This document shows, in pieces, positions 30,891-39,368 of a stretch of 44,284 nt of DNA. Positions within the stretch are counted from its first letter, which is position 1, and every line of letters begins with the position of its first letter. The stretch lies in assembly GCA_902803055.1 (NCBI GenBank), contig CADCOR010000170.1:1-44284 (forward strand), read 5' to 3'. The notes below the pieces were generated by a model that was not told the origin of the DNA, made no database searches, and saw only the letters and a program-made list of their open reading frames with translations. Position numbers and translations under genes: made by a program. The DNA is from an uncultured Erysipelotrichaceae bacterium. GTDB taxonomy: Bacteria > Bacillota_I > Bacilli_A > Erysipelotrichales > Erysipelotrichaceae.

Positions 30891-31828
30891 GCTTTTTCCT
30901 CCAGATTTAAAGCGATTGTTTCCAGTTTATTAAGACGGTGTTTCATCCCCGATTTGGAGATCGTGCCGCCAAACATTTTCTGATGATAATCACACAGTTC
31001 CAGCAGTGATGATTCCGGATATTTCTGACGCACTTCAGCCACGGTTTTAAGTTTCTCCGGCAGTTTGTCGTAAGCGCCGGCATCAATGATGGCTTTGATC
31101 GAATTGAGCTGTTTTTCGCCAGCCCTGATGATTTTTTCCTCATTTGCGATCTCACAGTTATCGATCCGGCTTAAGGAATTGCGGATATCTCTGCCGATCC
31201 TTTCATCTTCAAAACGCATCTTGGCATTATGTGCACCGATCAGCGTGAGAAAGTCCGATACATAATCGGCTTTCTTGAGATACACGATATAGCGGCTGCG
31301 CCTTTTGGCGATCTTGGCCTGTAATGAAAAACGCGAGATCAGTCTGAGCAGAAAGTTAGCCTGTTCCAGATCATTGACGGCAATCTCGAGATGATATGAC
31401 GCATTCTGCGGATCGTTGCAGGAACCATAAGCCAGAAAAGCTCCGGCCAGATAAGCAGCCGCACAGCAGTTTCTGGTCACGATCTCATGACCCGGATGTT
31501 TTTCAAGGCCTCTTGAAGAGTATAGGCCGAGTTCTTCCAGAATCTTTCTGCCATCGCTGTCGATAGTAATTTTATAGACATTGTTTTTCTTGAGATTGGT
31601 CTTGCGGGCTACTTCCAGCTGTGTTCTGGCATCAAAAAGCTCTTTTAGCAGATAAACTGTTCTTTTGGATGTGGTCGGACTTTCGCTTGCGTAGCTCAGA
31701 CCAAAACCATTGCTGGTGAAGATCAGCGAACTGGTCAGTTTGGTCAAAGCACTGAGCTGTGCTCTTTGGCAATGACTCTCCAGTTCATTATTTGCAATCT
31801 CCTGTTTGATATCCGTACTGAATGACAT
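30887..31828 (-). CDS. whiA: WhiA, DNA-binding cell division / sporulation regulator family
   Basis: A 313-aa WhiA protein with an N-terminal LAGLIDADG homing-endonuclease-like fold (NCCAAAYLAGAFLAYGSCND, about 117-136) and a C-terminal helix-turn-helix ending in HQKMFGGTISKSGMKHRLNK. The usual R-G-A-F-L in this segment is A-G-A-F-L here. In Bacillus WhiA influences chromosome segregation and FtsZ assembly. It starts one base inside the yvcK stop (TAATG) and its stop overlaps the SDR start. The rapZ-yvcK-whiA order is conserved across Bacillota. Confidence 0.95.
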   Translation of the reverse strand: MSFSTDIKQEIANNELESHCQRAQLSALTKLTSSLIFTSNGFGLSYASESPTTSKRTVYLLKELFDARTQLEVARKTNLKKNNVYKITIDSDGRKILEELGLYSSRGLEKHPGHEIVTRNCCAAAYLAGAFLAYGSCNDPQNASYHLEIAVNDLEQANFLLRLISRFSLQAKIAKRRSRYIVYLKKADYVSDFLTLIGAHNAKMRFEDERIGRDIRNSLSRIDNCEIANEEKIIRAGEKQLNSIKAIIDAGAYDKLPEKLKTVAEVRQKYPESSLLELCDYHQKMFGGTISKSGMKHRLNKLETIALNLEEKA

Positions 31829-32754
31829 TAAATGATGGACTCCAGAGCGATCCTGATCTTTGCCGGATCATGTCTGACCAGACTGTGATCAAACTTGAGC
31901 AAAGGCATCTTCAATACTTCAATGCCGCTGTCGCCATTATCGACGACTTCGATCGAATTCTGTCTTTTATAGCGTTCACGGATATCTTCAGGAATGCTGT
32001 CCGCATGCATGATGACGCGATCGACCTTCGTGTTGTGCTTTCTGAAGGCATCGATATGCGCTTTGAGATCATAGTTATATGTTTCGTTGGATTGTGTCAT
32101 GCAGTTGGCGAAATAGATCTTTTCCGCTTTAGAGTTATTCAGAGCTTCATTGATATCGGCAATGATCGTATTAGGCAGGATCGAGGTATAGAGCGAACCG
32201 ATGCCATAGACGATCAGATCGGCGTTATTGATAGCGTCGATCGCTTCCTTGGTTGCCTTGACATCCTGATCATAGAAAACATGTTCGATATTGTGAATAA
32301 GGCTTGGGATATTAGCCTCGCCTTTAACGATAGTATCATCATCCATGAGGGCATAAAGCGTGACATTCTGCAGTGTTGAAGGAATGATCTTGCCTCTGAC
32401 CTTGAGAAAATCAGAAGTGATTCTGATCGCTTCCGAAAAGGAACCGGTCATATTGGTCAGAGCCGTCAGGATGAGGTTGCCTAAAGAATGTCCGGCAATA
32501 TCCATATTGTCGGCTCCTTCAAAGCGGTAATTCATTAATTCATGGAGCAATGGTTCAGAATCAGAAAGTGCCAGTTCAACATTGCGGATATCACCCATGG
32601 CCGGAATCGTGTAGCGTTTTCTTAAACGCCCGGTCGATCCGCCATCATCGGCCACGGTAACGATCGCTGAGATATCGATGTTTTCAATATCCCTGATACC
32701 CTTGAGGATAGCTGACAGACCATGTCCTCCACCGATCGCAACAACGTTTTTCAT
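31828..32754 (-). CDS. yvcK: YvcK/CofD-like gluconeogenesis factor
   Basis: A 308-aa Rossmann-like protein with AIGGGHGLSAILKG (5-18), TVADDGGSTGRLRK and IVYGIGSLYTSILPN. YvcK binds UDP-sugars and in Bacillota supports growth on gluconeogenic carbon and envelope synthesis. I set the start at ATG 32754, which overlaps the rapZ stop (ATGA); the frame is open nine codons further but no better site exists. It is placed between rapZ and whiA as in Bacillus. Confidence 0.95.
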   Translation of the reverse strand: MKNVVAIGGGHGLSAILKGIRDIENIDISAIVTVADDGGSTGRLRKRYTIPAMGDIRNVELALSDSEPLLHELMNYRFEGADNMDIAGHSLGNLILTALTNMTGSFSEAIRITSDFLKVRGKIIPSTLQNVTLYALMDDDTIVKGEANIPSLIHNIEHVFYDQDVKATKEAIDAINNADLIVYGIGSLYTSILPNTIIADINEALNNSKAEKIYFANCMTQSNETYNYDLKAHIDAFRKHNTKVDRVIMHADSIPEDIRERYKRQNSIEVVDNGDSGIEVLKMPLLKFDHSLVRHDPAKIRIALESII

Positions 32755-33593
32755 TTCAGTTCCCGATGTGTGACATAGCACATGTATTTGTCTTTATAGT
32801 ATTCGTAAAAATAATTGGCCATTGTGACACTTCGATGCTGGCCGCCTGTGCAGCCGACACAGATCGTCAAGTGCCTCTTCTCTTCGTTATCGTAAGCCTT
32901 GAACATGAAATCGAGATAGGCAAGCGCCTTCTTTATATAGCGCTGCGTCAATTTGGAATTAAGCACATAATCACTGACCGGTTTATCATTGCCGGTCTTG
33001 TTTTTCAGCTTTTCCACATAGAAAGGATTATCCAGCATCCTGACATCAAAGATCACATCCGCATCATCAGGCAGACCATTCTTGAAACCGAAGGATTCAA
33101 AAGTAATGGCCAGATTATTAAAGTCATTGTATTTAAGGATCTTATCAAGTTTGGCCTTGAGCTGTTTCTGATTCAGATTGGTCGTATCGATGATGTGGAC
33201 ATTCTTCTTTTTATATTTGTTCAGAATGTTCTTTTCAATATCGATAGCTTCTTCCAAAGTTGAAGCCGTATTGGAATTGACCAGAGGATGAACTCTTCTG
33301 GTGAATTTATAACGGTTGATTATTTCATCCTTGTTTGCATCAAGAAGGATCAGCGTCGAATCATATTCCGAATTGGACAGCAGATGAAAGAAATTCTCGA
33401 GATCACTCAAGCCGATCGTCAAAGCAACCTTGTCATATTTTATTGCATTGCTTGTCTTGATCAGTTCAAGAAGATCAGGAAGCAGTTCGACCGGATACTG
33501 GTCAATGCAGGTATAGCCCATATCCTCAAGGATATTGGAAGTAACAGATTTTCCGGCTCCGGAAATACCACTTATCAGCACTAGTTTTTTCAT
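32751..33593 (-). CDS. rapZ: RapZ/YvcJ-family nucleotide-binding protein
   Basis: A 280-aa P-loop protein with ISGISGAGKSVTSN (Walker A, 7-20), LDANKDEIINRYKFTRR, and the C-terminal CVGCTGGQHRSV loop that binds phosphosugar in the family. E. coli RapZ is an RNA adaptor for GlmZ decay; Bacillus YvcJ is a GTPase/ATPase without that known role. The start is ATG 33593, not the six-codon longer frame: TATAAT (33600-33605) ends 6 nt upstream and there is no Shine-Dalgarno. A separate leaderless transcript is predicted, although uvrB ends only 31 bp before. Confidence 0.95.
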   Translation of the reverse strand: MKKLVLISGISGAGKSVTSNILEDMGYTCIDQYPVELLPDLLELIKTSNAIKYDKVALTIGLSDLENFFHLLSNSEYDSTLILLDANKDEIINRYKFTRRVHPLVNSNTASTLEEAIDIEKNILNKYKKKNVHIIDTTNLNQKQLKAKLDKILKYNDFNNLAITFESFGFKNGLPDDADVIFDVRMLDNPFYVEKLKNKTGNDKPVSDYVLNSKLTQRYIKKALAYLDFMFKAYDNEEKRHLTICVGCTGGQHRSVTMANYFYEYYKDKYMCYVTHRELK

Positions 33594-33599
33594 AACTAA

Positions 33600-33605
33600 A
33601 TTATA
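33600..33605 (-). promoter_or_regulatory. -10 of rapZ
   Basis: On the minus strand TATAAT, then TTAGTT (6 nt), then ATG 33593. It lies in the 31-bp gap after uvrB, so the rapZ cluster may have its own leaderless transcript. Confidence 0.65.
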
Positions 33606-33624
33606 TACCACATTCTATGGTGTA

Positions 33625-35598
33625 TCATGCTTCATCTCTTAATTCGTAGAGAATATCTCTGAGCTCTGCCGCTCTTTCAAAGTTCAGCTGCTTAGCTGCC
33701 TGTTTCATTTCAGCTTCGATCGAAGCCATCATCTTTTCCTTCTCAGCCTTGGAATGCTTATGCTTCTGACGATACTTCTTAGACATCTCCAGCGTTTCTT
33801 TGGAGTGGATGACTTCGTTGAGCTCCTTGACGATCGATTTAGGCGTAATGTTGTGTTCGCTGTTGTATTTCTGCTGAATGCTTCTTCTTCGATTGGTCTC
33901 ATCGATAGCTGTCTGCATGGATTCCGTGATGTTATCGGCATACATGATAACCCGGCCATGAACATTTCTGGCTGCTCGTCCGATCGTCTGAATGAGTGAT
34001 CTGGATGAACGCAAAAAGCCTTCCTTATCAGCGTCCAGGATGGCGATAAGCGATACTTCAGGAATATCAAGTCCTTCTCTTAAGAGGTTGATGCCGACCA
34101 GGATATCATATTTGCCCTCTCTGAGGTCATGAATGATCTCGCTTCTTTCCAGCGTCTTGGTCTCATGGTGCAGATATGCGACCTTGAAGTTGGCTTTCTT
34201 CAGATAATCGGTAAGATCTTCCGCCATCTTGACCGTCAATGTCGTGACTAAAGTTCTTTCCTTGTTTTCGATATTCTTTCTGATCTCTTCCATCAGGTCA
34301 TCGATCTGACCGGATGTTTTTCTCACTTCGACAAGCGGATCGATCAGACCGGTCGGACGGATGAGCTGTTCGATCGGTTTGCCGCTTCTTTCAAGTTCAT
34401 AATCTCCCGGCGTAGCCGACATATAGATGCGCGGAGCCTTCAGTTCTTCCCATTCCTCAAAAGTCATCGGGCGGTTCTCCAAAGCACTTGGCAGTCTGAA
34501 ACCATACTCGACCAGGGTCAGTTTGCGCTGATGATCGCCATTGTACATACCGCGGATCTGTGGCAAAGAAACATGTGATTCATCGACAACGATCAGAAAA
34601 TCATCATCAAAATAGTCAAAGAGATTATATGGCCTTTGACCTGGTACACGATGGTCGATATGCATCGCATAGTTTTCGATACCGGAGCACATGCCCATCT
34701 CTCTTAATGATTCGATATCATAGCGGCAGCGCTGTTCAAGCCTTTCGTATTCGAGCAGTTTGCCTTTTTCCTTGAAATATTTCAGACGTTCTTCCAGCTC
34801 GATTTCGATATTATCGCAGGCGATATCGATATCAGACTGATTGCGGGCATAGCCGCTGGCCGGAAAAAAAGAATAGACGGTATAGCCATTCTGCACATCC
34901 TTGGTGACAGGGTCGATCTCCGTGATCCTCTCCACTTCATCATCAAACATTTCGATCCTGATCAGAAACTTGTCTGTATGACCAGGTGAAACCTCGATGA
35001 CATCACCTTTGACAGAAAAAGTACCGCGCAGCCTGTCGACATCATTGCGCTGATACTGCATGACCAGCAGTTTTCTGATCAGGGTCTGCCGATCGATGAT
35101 CTCCCCTACCTTGAGCGAGAAAAACATCTCTTTATAGTCTTCAGGATTAGAACCGGCATAGATGCAGGCGACTGAAGCCACGACGATGACATCTCTTCTT
35201 TCCAGCAGAGAGTTATAGGCCGACATTCTGAGCATATCGATCTCATCGTTGGTCACAGCATTTTTTTCTATATAGGTATCAGTCTTGGGCATATAGGCTT
35301 CCGGCTGATAGAAATCAAAGTTGGAAATGAAATATTCGACCGCATTATGCGGGAAAAGAGCTTTGAACTCGGAATAAAGCTGACCAGCCAGGGTCTTGTT
35401 GTGGGCAAAGACCAGCGTCGGTTTATTGACTTTCGCGATCACATTGGCGATCGTAAAAGTCTTGCCGGTACCGGTAGCACCTAAAAGCACCTGTTCATGT
35501 TTCCCCTGATTTAGTCCCTCTACCAGGCGATCGATCGCTTCGGGCTGATCACCCATCGGCTTATATTCCGAAACAAGTTCAAACTTATTTTCTTTCAT
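33625..35598 (-). CDS. uvrB: Excinuclease ABC subunit B
   Basis: A 657-aa nucleotide excision repair helicase-like subunit. It has [16 protein letters not shown] (Walker A), the beta-hairpin region [33 protein letters not shown] (Walker B), [18 protein letters not shown] and [12 protein letters not shown] (motifs V and VI), and the C-terminal UVR domain ([20 protein letters not shown]) that contacts UvrC. uvrA is not next to it. TATAAT (35606-35611) ends 7 nt before the ATG and no Shine-Dalgarno is seen, so the mRNA is probably leaderless. Divergent from pepC. Confidence 0.97.
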   Translation of the reverse strand: MKENKFELVSEYKPMGDQPEAIDRLVEGLNQGKHEQVLLGATGTGKTFTIANVIAKVNKPTLVFAHNKTLAGQLYSEFKALFPHNAVEYFISNFDFYQPEAYMPKTDTYIEKNAVTNDEIDMLRMSAYNSLLERRDVIVVASVACIYAGSNPEDYKEMFFSLKVGEIIDRQTLIRKLLVMQYQRNDVDRLRGTFSVKGDVIEVSPGHTDKFLIRIEMFDDEVERITEIDPVTKDVQNGYTVYSFFPASGYARNQSDIDIACDNIEIELEERLKYFKEKGKLLEYERLEQRCRYDIESLREMGMCSGIENYAMHIDHRVPGQRPYNLFDYFDDDFLIVVDESHVSLPQIRGMYNGDHQRKLTLVEYGFRLPSALENRPMTFEEWEELKAPRIYMSATPGDYELERSGKPIEQLIRPTGLIDPLVEVRKTSGQIDDLMEEIRKNIENKERTLVTTLTVKMAEDLTDYLKKANFKVAYLHHETKTLERSEIIHDLREGKYDILVGINLLREGLDIPEVSLIAILDADKEGFLRSSRSLIQTIGRAARNVHGRVIMYADNITESMQTAIDETNRRRSIQQKYNSEHNITPKSIVKELNEVIHSKETLEMSKKYRQKHKHSKAEKEKMMASIEAEMKQAAKQLNFERAAELRDILYELRDEA

Positions 35599-35605
35599 AG
35601 CATAA

Positions 35606-35611
35606 ATTATA
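35606..35611 (-). promoter_or_regulatory. -10 of uvrB
   Basis: On the minus strand TATAAT, then seven bases, then ATG 35598. No LexA-type box was recognised. Confidence 0.6.
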
Positions 35612-35658
35612 CCTTAGAAGACAGTGTTATTATAGTTGGTGGAAAGAAGAATATTATT

Positions 35659-36993
35659 ATGAAAAAATTTGAAGCTATAACTCCTAAAACACTTGATTCA
35701 TTAAGAAATGATTATCTTAATGACAGCCAGTTTACAGTCGTCAGAAACGCTTTGACCGAAAGTCCTCTGGAGAAGATCTCCAAGCGCTTTGAAAGCAAAT
35801 GTGATAATCCTGATCTTTTCTCGATCAATATCAAAACACTGCCGGTAAGCGATCAGCAGCACTCGGGAAGATGCTGGCTGTTTTCATCAATGACCCTTTT
35901 AAGAGAGATCATTGCCAAAAAATACAAGATCAAGGATCAGTTTGAACTGTCCCAGAACTACATTGCTTTTTATGACAAACTCGAGAAGATCAACTACTTC
36001 TTGGAAACAATGATCGCTGAAGCTGATACAGATTTAAACTCTGAAACGATGCGCTATCTTTTAAAAACAGCGATCGGTGATGGCGGACAGTGGGATATGA
36101 TGGTCTCTTTGGTCAAGAAATACGGTATCTGTCCAAAGACGGCAATGCCTGAGACCTTCCAGTCTTCCAATACGGCAGCGATGAACAGGATCCTCAACCG
36201 CCGTTTAAGAAAGTTCGTGGCCGATTCCAAGAAAGTTCACGAACTCATCGAACTGCAGCCTTTAAAAGATGAATGTCTTAAAGAATGCTACAGTCTGCTG
36301 TGCAACTGTTTCGGTGTACCGCCAAAAACATTTACTTTTGAATACTACGACAGCAAAGACAAATATCATGCCTACTACGATGTTACACCTCTTGAGATGT
36401 ATGAAAAATATCTTGGTGTTGATCTTGATGAATACATCGGCATCATCAATGGTCCTACCAAAGACAAGCCTTTCTATCAGACCTACACCGTCAAATATCT
36501 CGGCAATGTGGCAGGAACAGCTAACGAAGTGTTCTTCCTTAACCTGCCGATGAATGATTTCAAGGATCTCATTCTCAAACAGCTGAAAGACAATGAACTC
36601 GTCTGGTTTGGCTGCGACTGTTCCAAAGATGCCGACAGAAGTGCAGGCTTATGGGATGATCAGAGCTTCAATTACCCTGACACCCTGAAAATGAAACTTG
36701 ATATGTCTAAGGAAGATATGCTGGACACCAGGGAATCAGCCATGAATCACGCCATGGTGCTTACCGGCGTCAATCTCGTCAAAAACAAGCCGACCCGCTG
36801 GAAGATCGAGAACTCCTGGGGTGAAAAATCCGGTCTTAAAGGATACTACATCGCCTCCGACAGCTGGTTTGACAAATATGTCTTTGAAGCGGTCGTCCAC
36901 CGCAGATATCTGAACAAGAAACAGCTTGCGGCCGCAAAGAAAAAGCCAATCGTTCTTGATCCATGGGATCCGTTTGGCTCTTTAGCAGATTGA
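35659..36993 (+). CDS. pepC: Aminopeptidase C (bleomycin hydrolase family, C1B)
   Basis: A 444-aa cytosolic cysteine aminopeptidase, hexameric in the family. The catalytic triad is visible: Cys72 in QQHSGRCWLFSS, His in ESAMNHAMVLTG and Asn in WKIENSWGE. Full family length. The final residues (DPWDPFGSLAD) match the C-terminal arm that enters the active site and sets aminopeptidase specificity. A weak GGAAAG lies 12 nt before the ATG. Promoter-like TATTAT occurs near 35628. It is monocistronic, with a terminator. Confidence 0.96.
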   Translation: MKKFEAITPKTLDSLRNDYLNDSQFTVVRNALTESPLEKISKRFESKCDNPDLFSINIKTLPVSDQQHSGRCWLFSSMTLLREIIAKKYKIKDQFELSQNYIAFYDKLEKINYFLETMIAEADTDLNSETMRYLLKTAIGDGGQWDMMVSLVKKYGICPKTAMPETFQSSNTAAMNRILNRRLRKFVADSKKVHELIELQPLKDECLKECYSLLCNCFGVPPKTFTFEYYDSKDKYHAYYDVTPLEMYEKYLGVDLDEYIGIINGPTKDKPFYQTYTVKYLGNVAGTANEVFFLNLPMNDFKDLILKQLKDNELVWFGCDCSKDADRSAGLWDDQSFNYPDTLKMKLDMSKEDMLDTRESAMNHAMVLTGVNLVKNKPTRWKIENSWGEKSGLKGYYIASDSWFDKYVFEAVVHRRYLNKKQLAAAKKKPIVLDPWDPFGSLAD

Positions 36994-37000
36994 TTAATTC

Positions 37001-37030
37001 AGGTCACGCATAACACGTGACCTTCTTTTT
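37001..37030 (+). terminator. Terminator of pepC
   Basis: AGGTCACG (37001-37008) pairs perfectly with CGTGACCT (37016-37023) around CATAACA, followed by TCTTTTT. Confidence 0.88.
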
Positions 37031-38063
37031 ACCATTTATTGCTGACTTTTTCGGCAAAGCCCATAAAATCTTTAATCGTTATGACTCTGCCGTCATCAAG
37101 GATCGCTTTGCCGGAGAATTTTCCAAAGACCTGATGCTGATTGGAACCGAGAATGATGAAATCGGTATTGGAATAACGGTCAATGACCGGTACAAAATCC
37201 ATTTCAAAACGGCCATCATCAGAAGTAAAGGTCCAGTCTTTGAGATAATCCTCTTTGCCATCTTTCATAGGAATATTGAATGTAACTTCAGAAAGCTTAT
37301 GCGCCTTGCCGTCATAAAACAGCATGTTCTCACTGGCAGCCGAAGTATCGCCAAAGCCATAACCGATGTTAAAGCCGAAGCGATGTCCATCAACAAGCCC
37401 GGAAGCTGAGCCCCAATACCAGGTGTTCTTGTAAGTCCACACCCCTCTGCCCCAGTCTAAAGTTCCAAAGCTGTCTGATGGATCAAAGATATATTCTTCG
37501 CCATCAAAAGAAAGCTTGCCTTGAGCAGGCATACAGTTGATCTTCTGATTGTAATAGAAATGAACTTTACTTTCTTTATAAGGTGTAGCGATCACCATGG
37601 ATTCATCATGCGGATCTTTCAGAGTGACTTCCCCTTTTATCGGCTTGCCATCTTTGAAATCGTCCATATGAAAGCGCAGAATTCTTTCATCACCCTTGTT
37701 TATGAATTCGATCTTATAGCCTTTTCCATCCCCCGTAACATCGCCGCTTAGCGAAGAAGATGGAAAATTCCGTTTGCCGAGAGTCATGAACTTCATTGGT
37801 GAATTTGTATGTTCACATGGCACTCTGAAATCGATCAAAGATATGGAATCAAGTGCCATATATGAATTGTCATCGACAGTCAAAGCCAAAGCATACCTGT
37901 CATTATAGACAAGATAGTAGTCCCATTCCTTGATCCGTAACGAATTGGCTTTGATTTTACGGCGATCATAATCAAGGATCATCGTTTTCGCAAATCCGCA
38001 CTCGATCAGCTGGCCTTTTTCATCCAGCAGTTCATGCCTGTTTAATATTTCGTGCTGTGTCAT
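37029..38063 (-). CDS. DUF2804-family protein
   Basis: A 344-aa protein of the DUF2804 family, recognised by the DWGRGVWTYKNTWYWGSASG core (about 202-221) and DGHRFGFNIGYGFGD. It is beta-rich, without a signal peptide or membrane segment. The family fold resembles lipocalin-like AttH/hydroxyneurosporene synthase proteins, but no activity is established. The start overlaps the nadD stop (ATGA), so it is translated with the NAD salvage operon. A link to pyridine nucleotides or to a lipid-like ligand is not shown by sequence. Confidence 0.8.
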   Translation of the reverse strand: MTQHEILNRHELLDEKGQLIECGFAKTMILDYDRRKIKANSLRIKEWDYYLVYNDRYALALTVDDNSYMALDSISLIDFRVPCEHTNSPMKFMTLGKRNFPSSSLSGDVTGDGKGYKIEFINKGDERILRFHMDDFKDGKPIKGEVTLKDPHDESMVIATPYKESKVHFYYNQKINCMPAQGKLSFDGEEYIFDPSDSFGTLDWGRGVWTYKNTWYWGSASGLVDGHRFGFNIGYGFGDTSAASENMLFYDGKAHKLSEVTFNIPMKDGKEDYLKDWTFTSDDGRFEMDFVPVIDRYSNTDFIILGSNQHQVFGKFSGKAILDDGRVITIKDFMGFAEKVSNKW

Positions 38064-38611
38064 GACTTTCTCCTTCTCAGATAATCATAGACTTTCTTAT
38101 CGATCATATCTTCGATCGCTTTATAATCATCCAGATGATTGCGGATAAAAGTGGAACTGATATCCATCTTCTCCAAATCCAGGATGACATAATTTTCCTT
38201 ATGCAGACGCTTCATCTGTTCGGGCACATCGATATCTTCACGGTCTACGACAATGAAATCGTAGTGCAATAGCTGCTTATATTCTTTCCAGTCTTCAAAC
38301 TTCAAAAGATTATCGGCTCCAACTACAAAAACAAGTTCATCCTGAGGATAATCTTCATTCAGTTTTTCAAAGATCTGATAAGTATAGGGCATTTCGTTGT
38401 ATCTGTCATCGATGATGATGTCTTCACCCGCAACAAGCCTGAGCATGTTCAGTCTGTCATTAAGAGGCATCAGATCATTCTTGTTCCAGTAGGAACCGGT
38501 AGCGATGATCATGACTTTATCGACATAGCCCTGCTTCACACATTCTTCAGCGATCCGGATATGGCCTTTGTGGACCGGGTTGAAAGAACCGCAGTAGATA
38601 CCTAAACGCAT
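38060..38611 (-). CDS. nadD: Nicotinate-nucleotide adenylyltransferase
   Basis: A 183-aa nucleotidyltransferase converting nicotinate mononucleotide to nicotinate adenine dinucleotide. It has GIYCGSFNPVHKGH (4-17) with the HXGH motif and ISSTFIRN (SXTXXR motif). I chose ATG 38611, one base after the nadE stop and with GAGGAG upstream; the frame extends 29 codons further into nadE without support. It overlaps the DUF2804 gene by 4 bp. Confidence 0.95.
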   Translation of the reverse strand: MRLGIYCGSFNPVHKGHIRIAEECVKQGYVDKVMIIATGSYWNKNDLMPLNDRLNMLRLVAGEDIIIDDRYNEMPYTYQIFEKLNEDYPQDELVFVVGADNLLKFEDWKEYKQLLHYDFIVVDREDIDVPEQMKRLHKENYVILDLEKMDISSTFIRNHLDDYKAIEDMIDKKVYDYLRRRKS

Positions 38612-38612
38612 C

Positions 38613-39368
38613 CTACTCCTCAATTTTGTAGACTGGCACATTGAACTTGTGAGCAGCCTTGCCATGCAGGATCTCGATCTTTTCTCTTTCCTTTTCATCT
38701 ACTTCCTCATTGCGCAGAACTTTACCGATATCTTTATATTTCACGCCAAGTTTATCTTCATCGCTGAGTCCGGAAATGCCATCATCCGGCGTGCGGTACA
38801 AGACTTTTTCTGGAACATTGAGCACAGCACCGACTGCGATAACTTCATCGACAGTCAGGCCATAGATCGGAGCGATATCGTAAACGGAATCACCACCCTT
38901 GGTGAAATAGCCCACATACAGTTCACAGGCATTGCTGGTACCGGGAACGATATAAGTGCCGCCTTTGACCGCACTGAGTAAAGCAGCCATATAGTATACG
39001 GACGACATCCGCAAACGCGGCTTGAGGTTGATATCCGAGTTTCTGCTTTCTTCTTCGCTGAAATTGCCCAGCTTATCGATCTGCCTGCGGAAGGTATCGA
39101 ATGTATCGGTCAGGTCGATATTCAGCAGTTCAAAACCAAATTTATCGGCCACCAGTCTGGCATCGGCCGCATCCGCATCCTTGGAATGACATGGCAAAGT
39201 CAGACCGACGACATTCTCACTGCCGATCGCTTCGCACATCAAAGCGGCGACGACTGCCGAATCCTTGCCGCCCGAAATGCCCAATACTGCCCCTTTCAGA
39301 TGGTGTTTCTGATAATAATCACGGATAAAAGCTACGATCCTGTCTTTTTCTTTTACTGCATCAAACAT
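38613..39368 (-). CDS. nadE: NH3-dependent NAD+ synthetase
   Basis: A 251-aa ATP pyrophosphatase-family enzyme that amidates deamido-NAD. It has the PP-loop GISGGKDSAVVAALM and LPCHSKDADAADAR, and no glutaminase domain, so free ammonia is the nitrogen source. GTG 39371 and ATG 39368 compete as starts; I prefer the ATG because AAGGAG lies seven bases before it and it overlaps the pncB stop as TGATG. It is the middle gene of pncB-nadE-nadD. Confidence 0.95.
   Translation of the reverse strand: MFDAVKEKDRIVAFIRDYYQKHHLKGAVLGISGGKDSAVVAALMCEAIGSENVVGLTLPCHSKDADAADARLVADKFGFELLNIDLTDTFDTFRRQIDKLGNFSEEESRNSDINLKPRLRMSSVYYMAALLSAVKGGTYIVPGTSNACELYVGYFTKGGDSVYDIAPIYGLTVDEVIAVGAVLNVPEKVLYRTPDDGISGLSDEDKLGVKYKDIGKVLRNEEVDEKEREKIEILHGKAAHKFNVPVYKIEE

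Noticed and set aside
31822-33263. Plus-strand frames of 185 and 165 aa opposite yvcK and rapZ
   Set aside because: Both overlap highly conserved genes along their whole length and have no initiation signals. Their openness reflects codon bias of the true genes.
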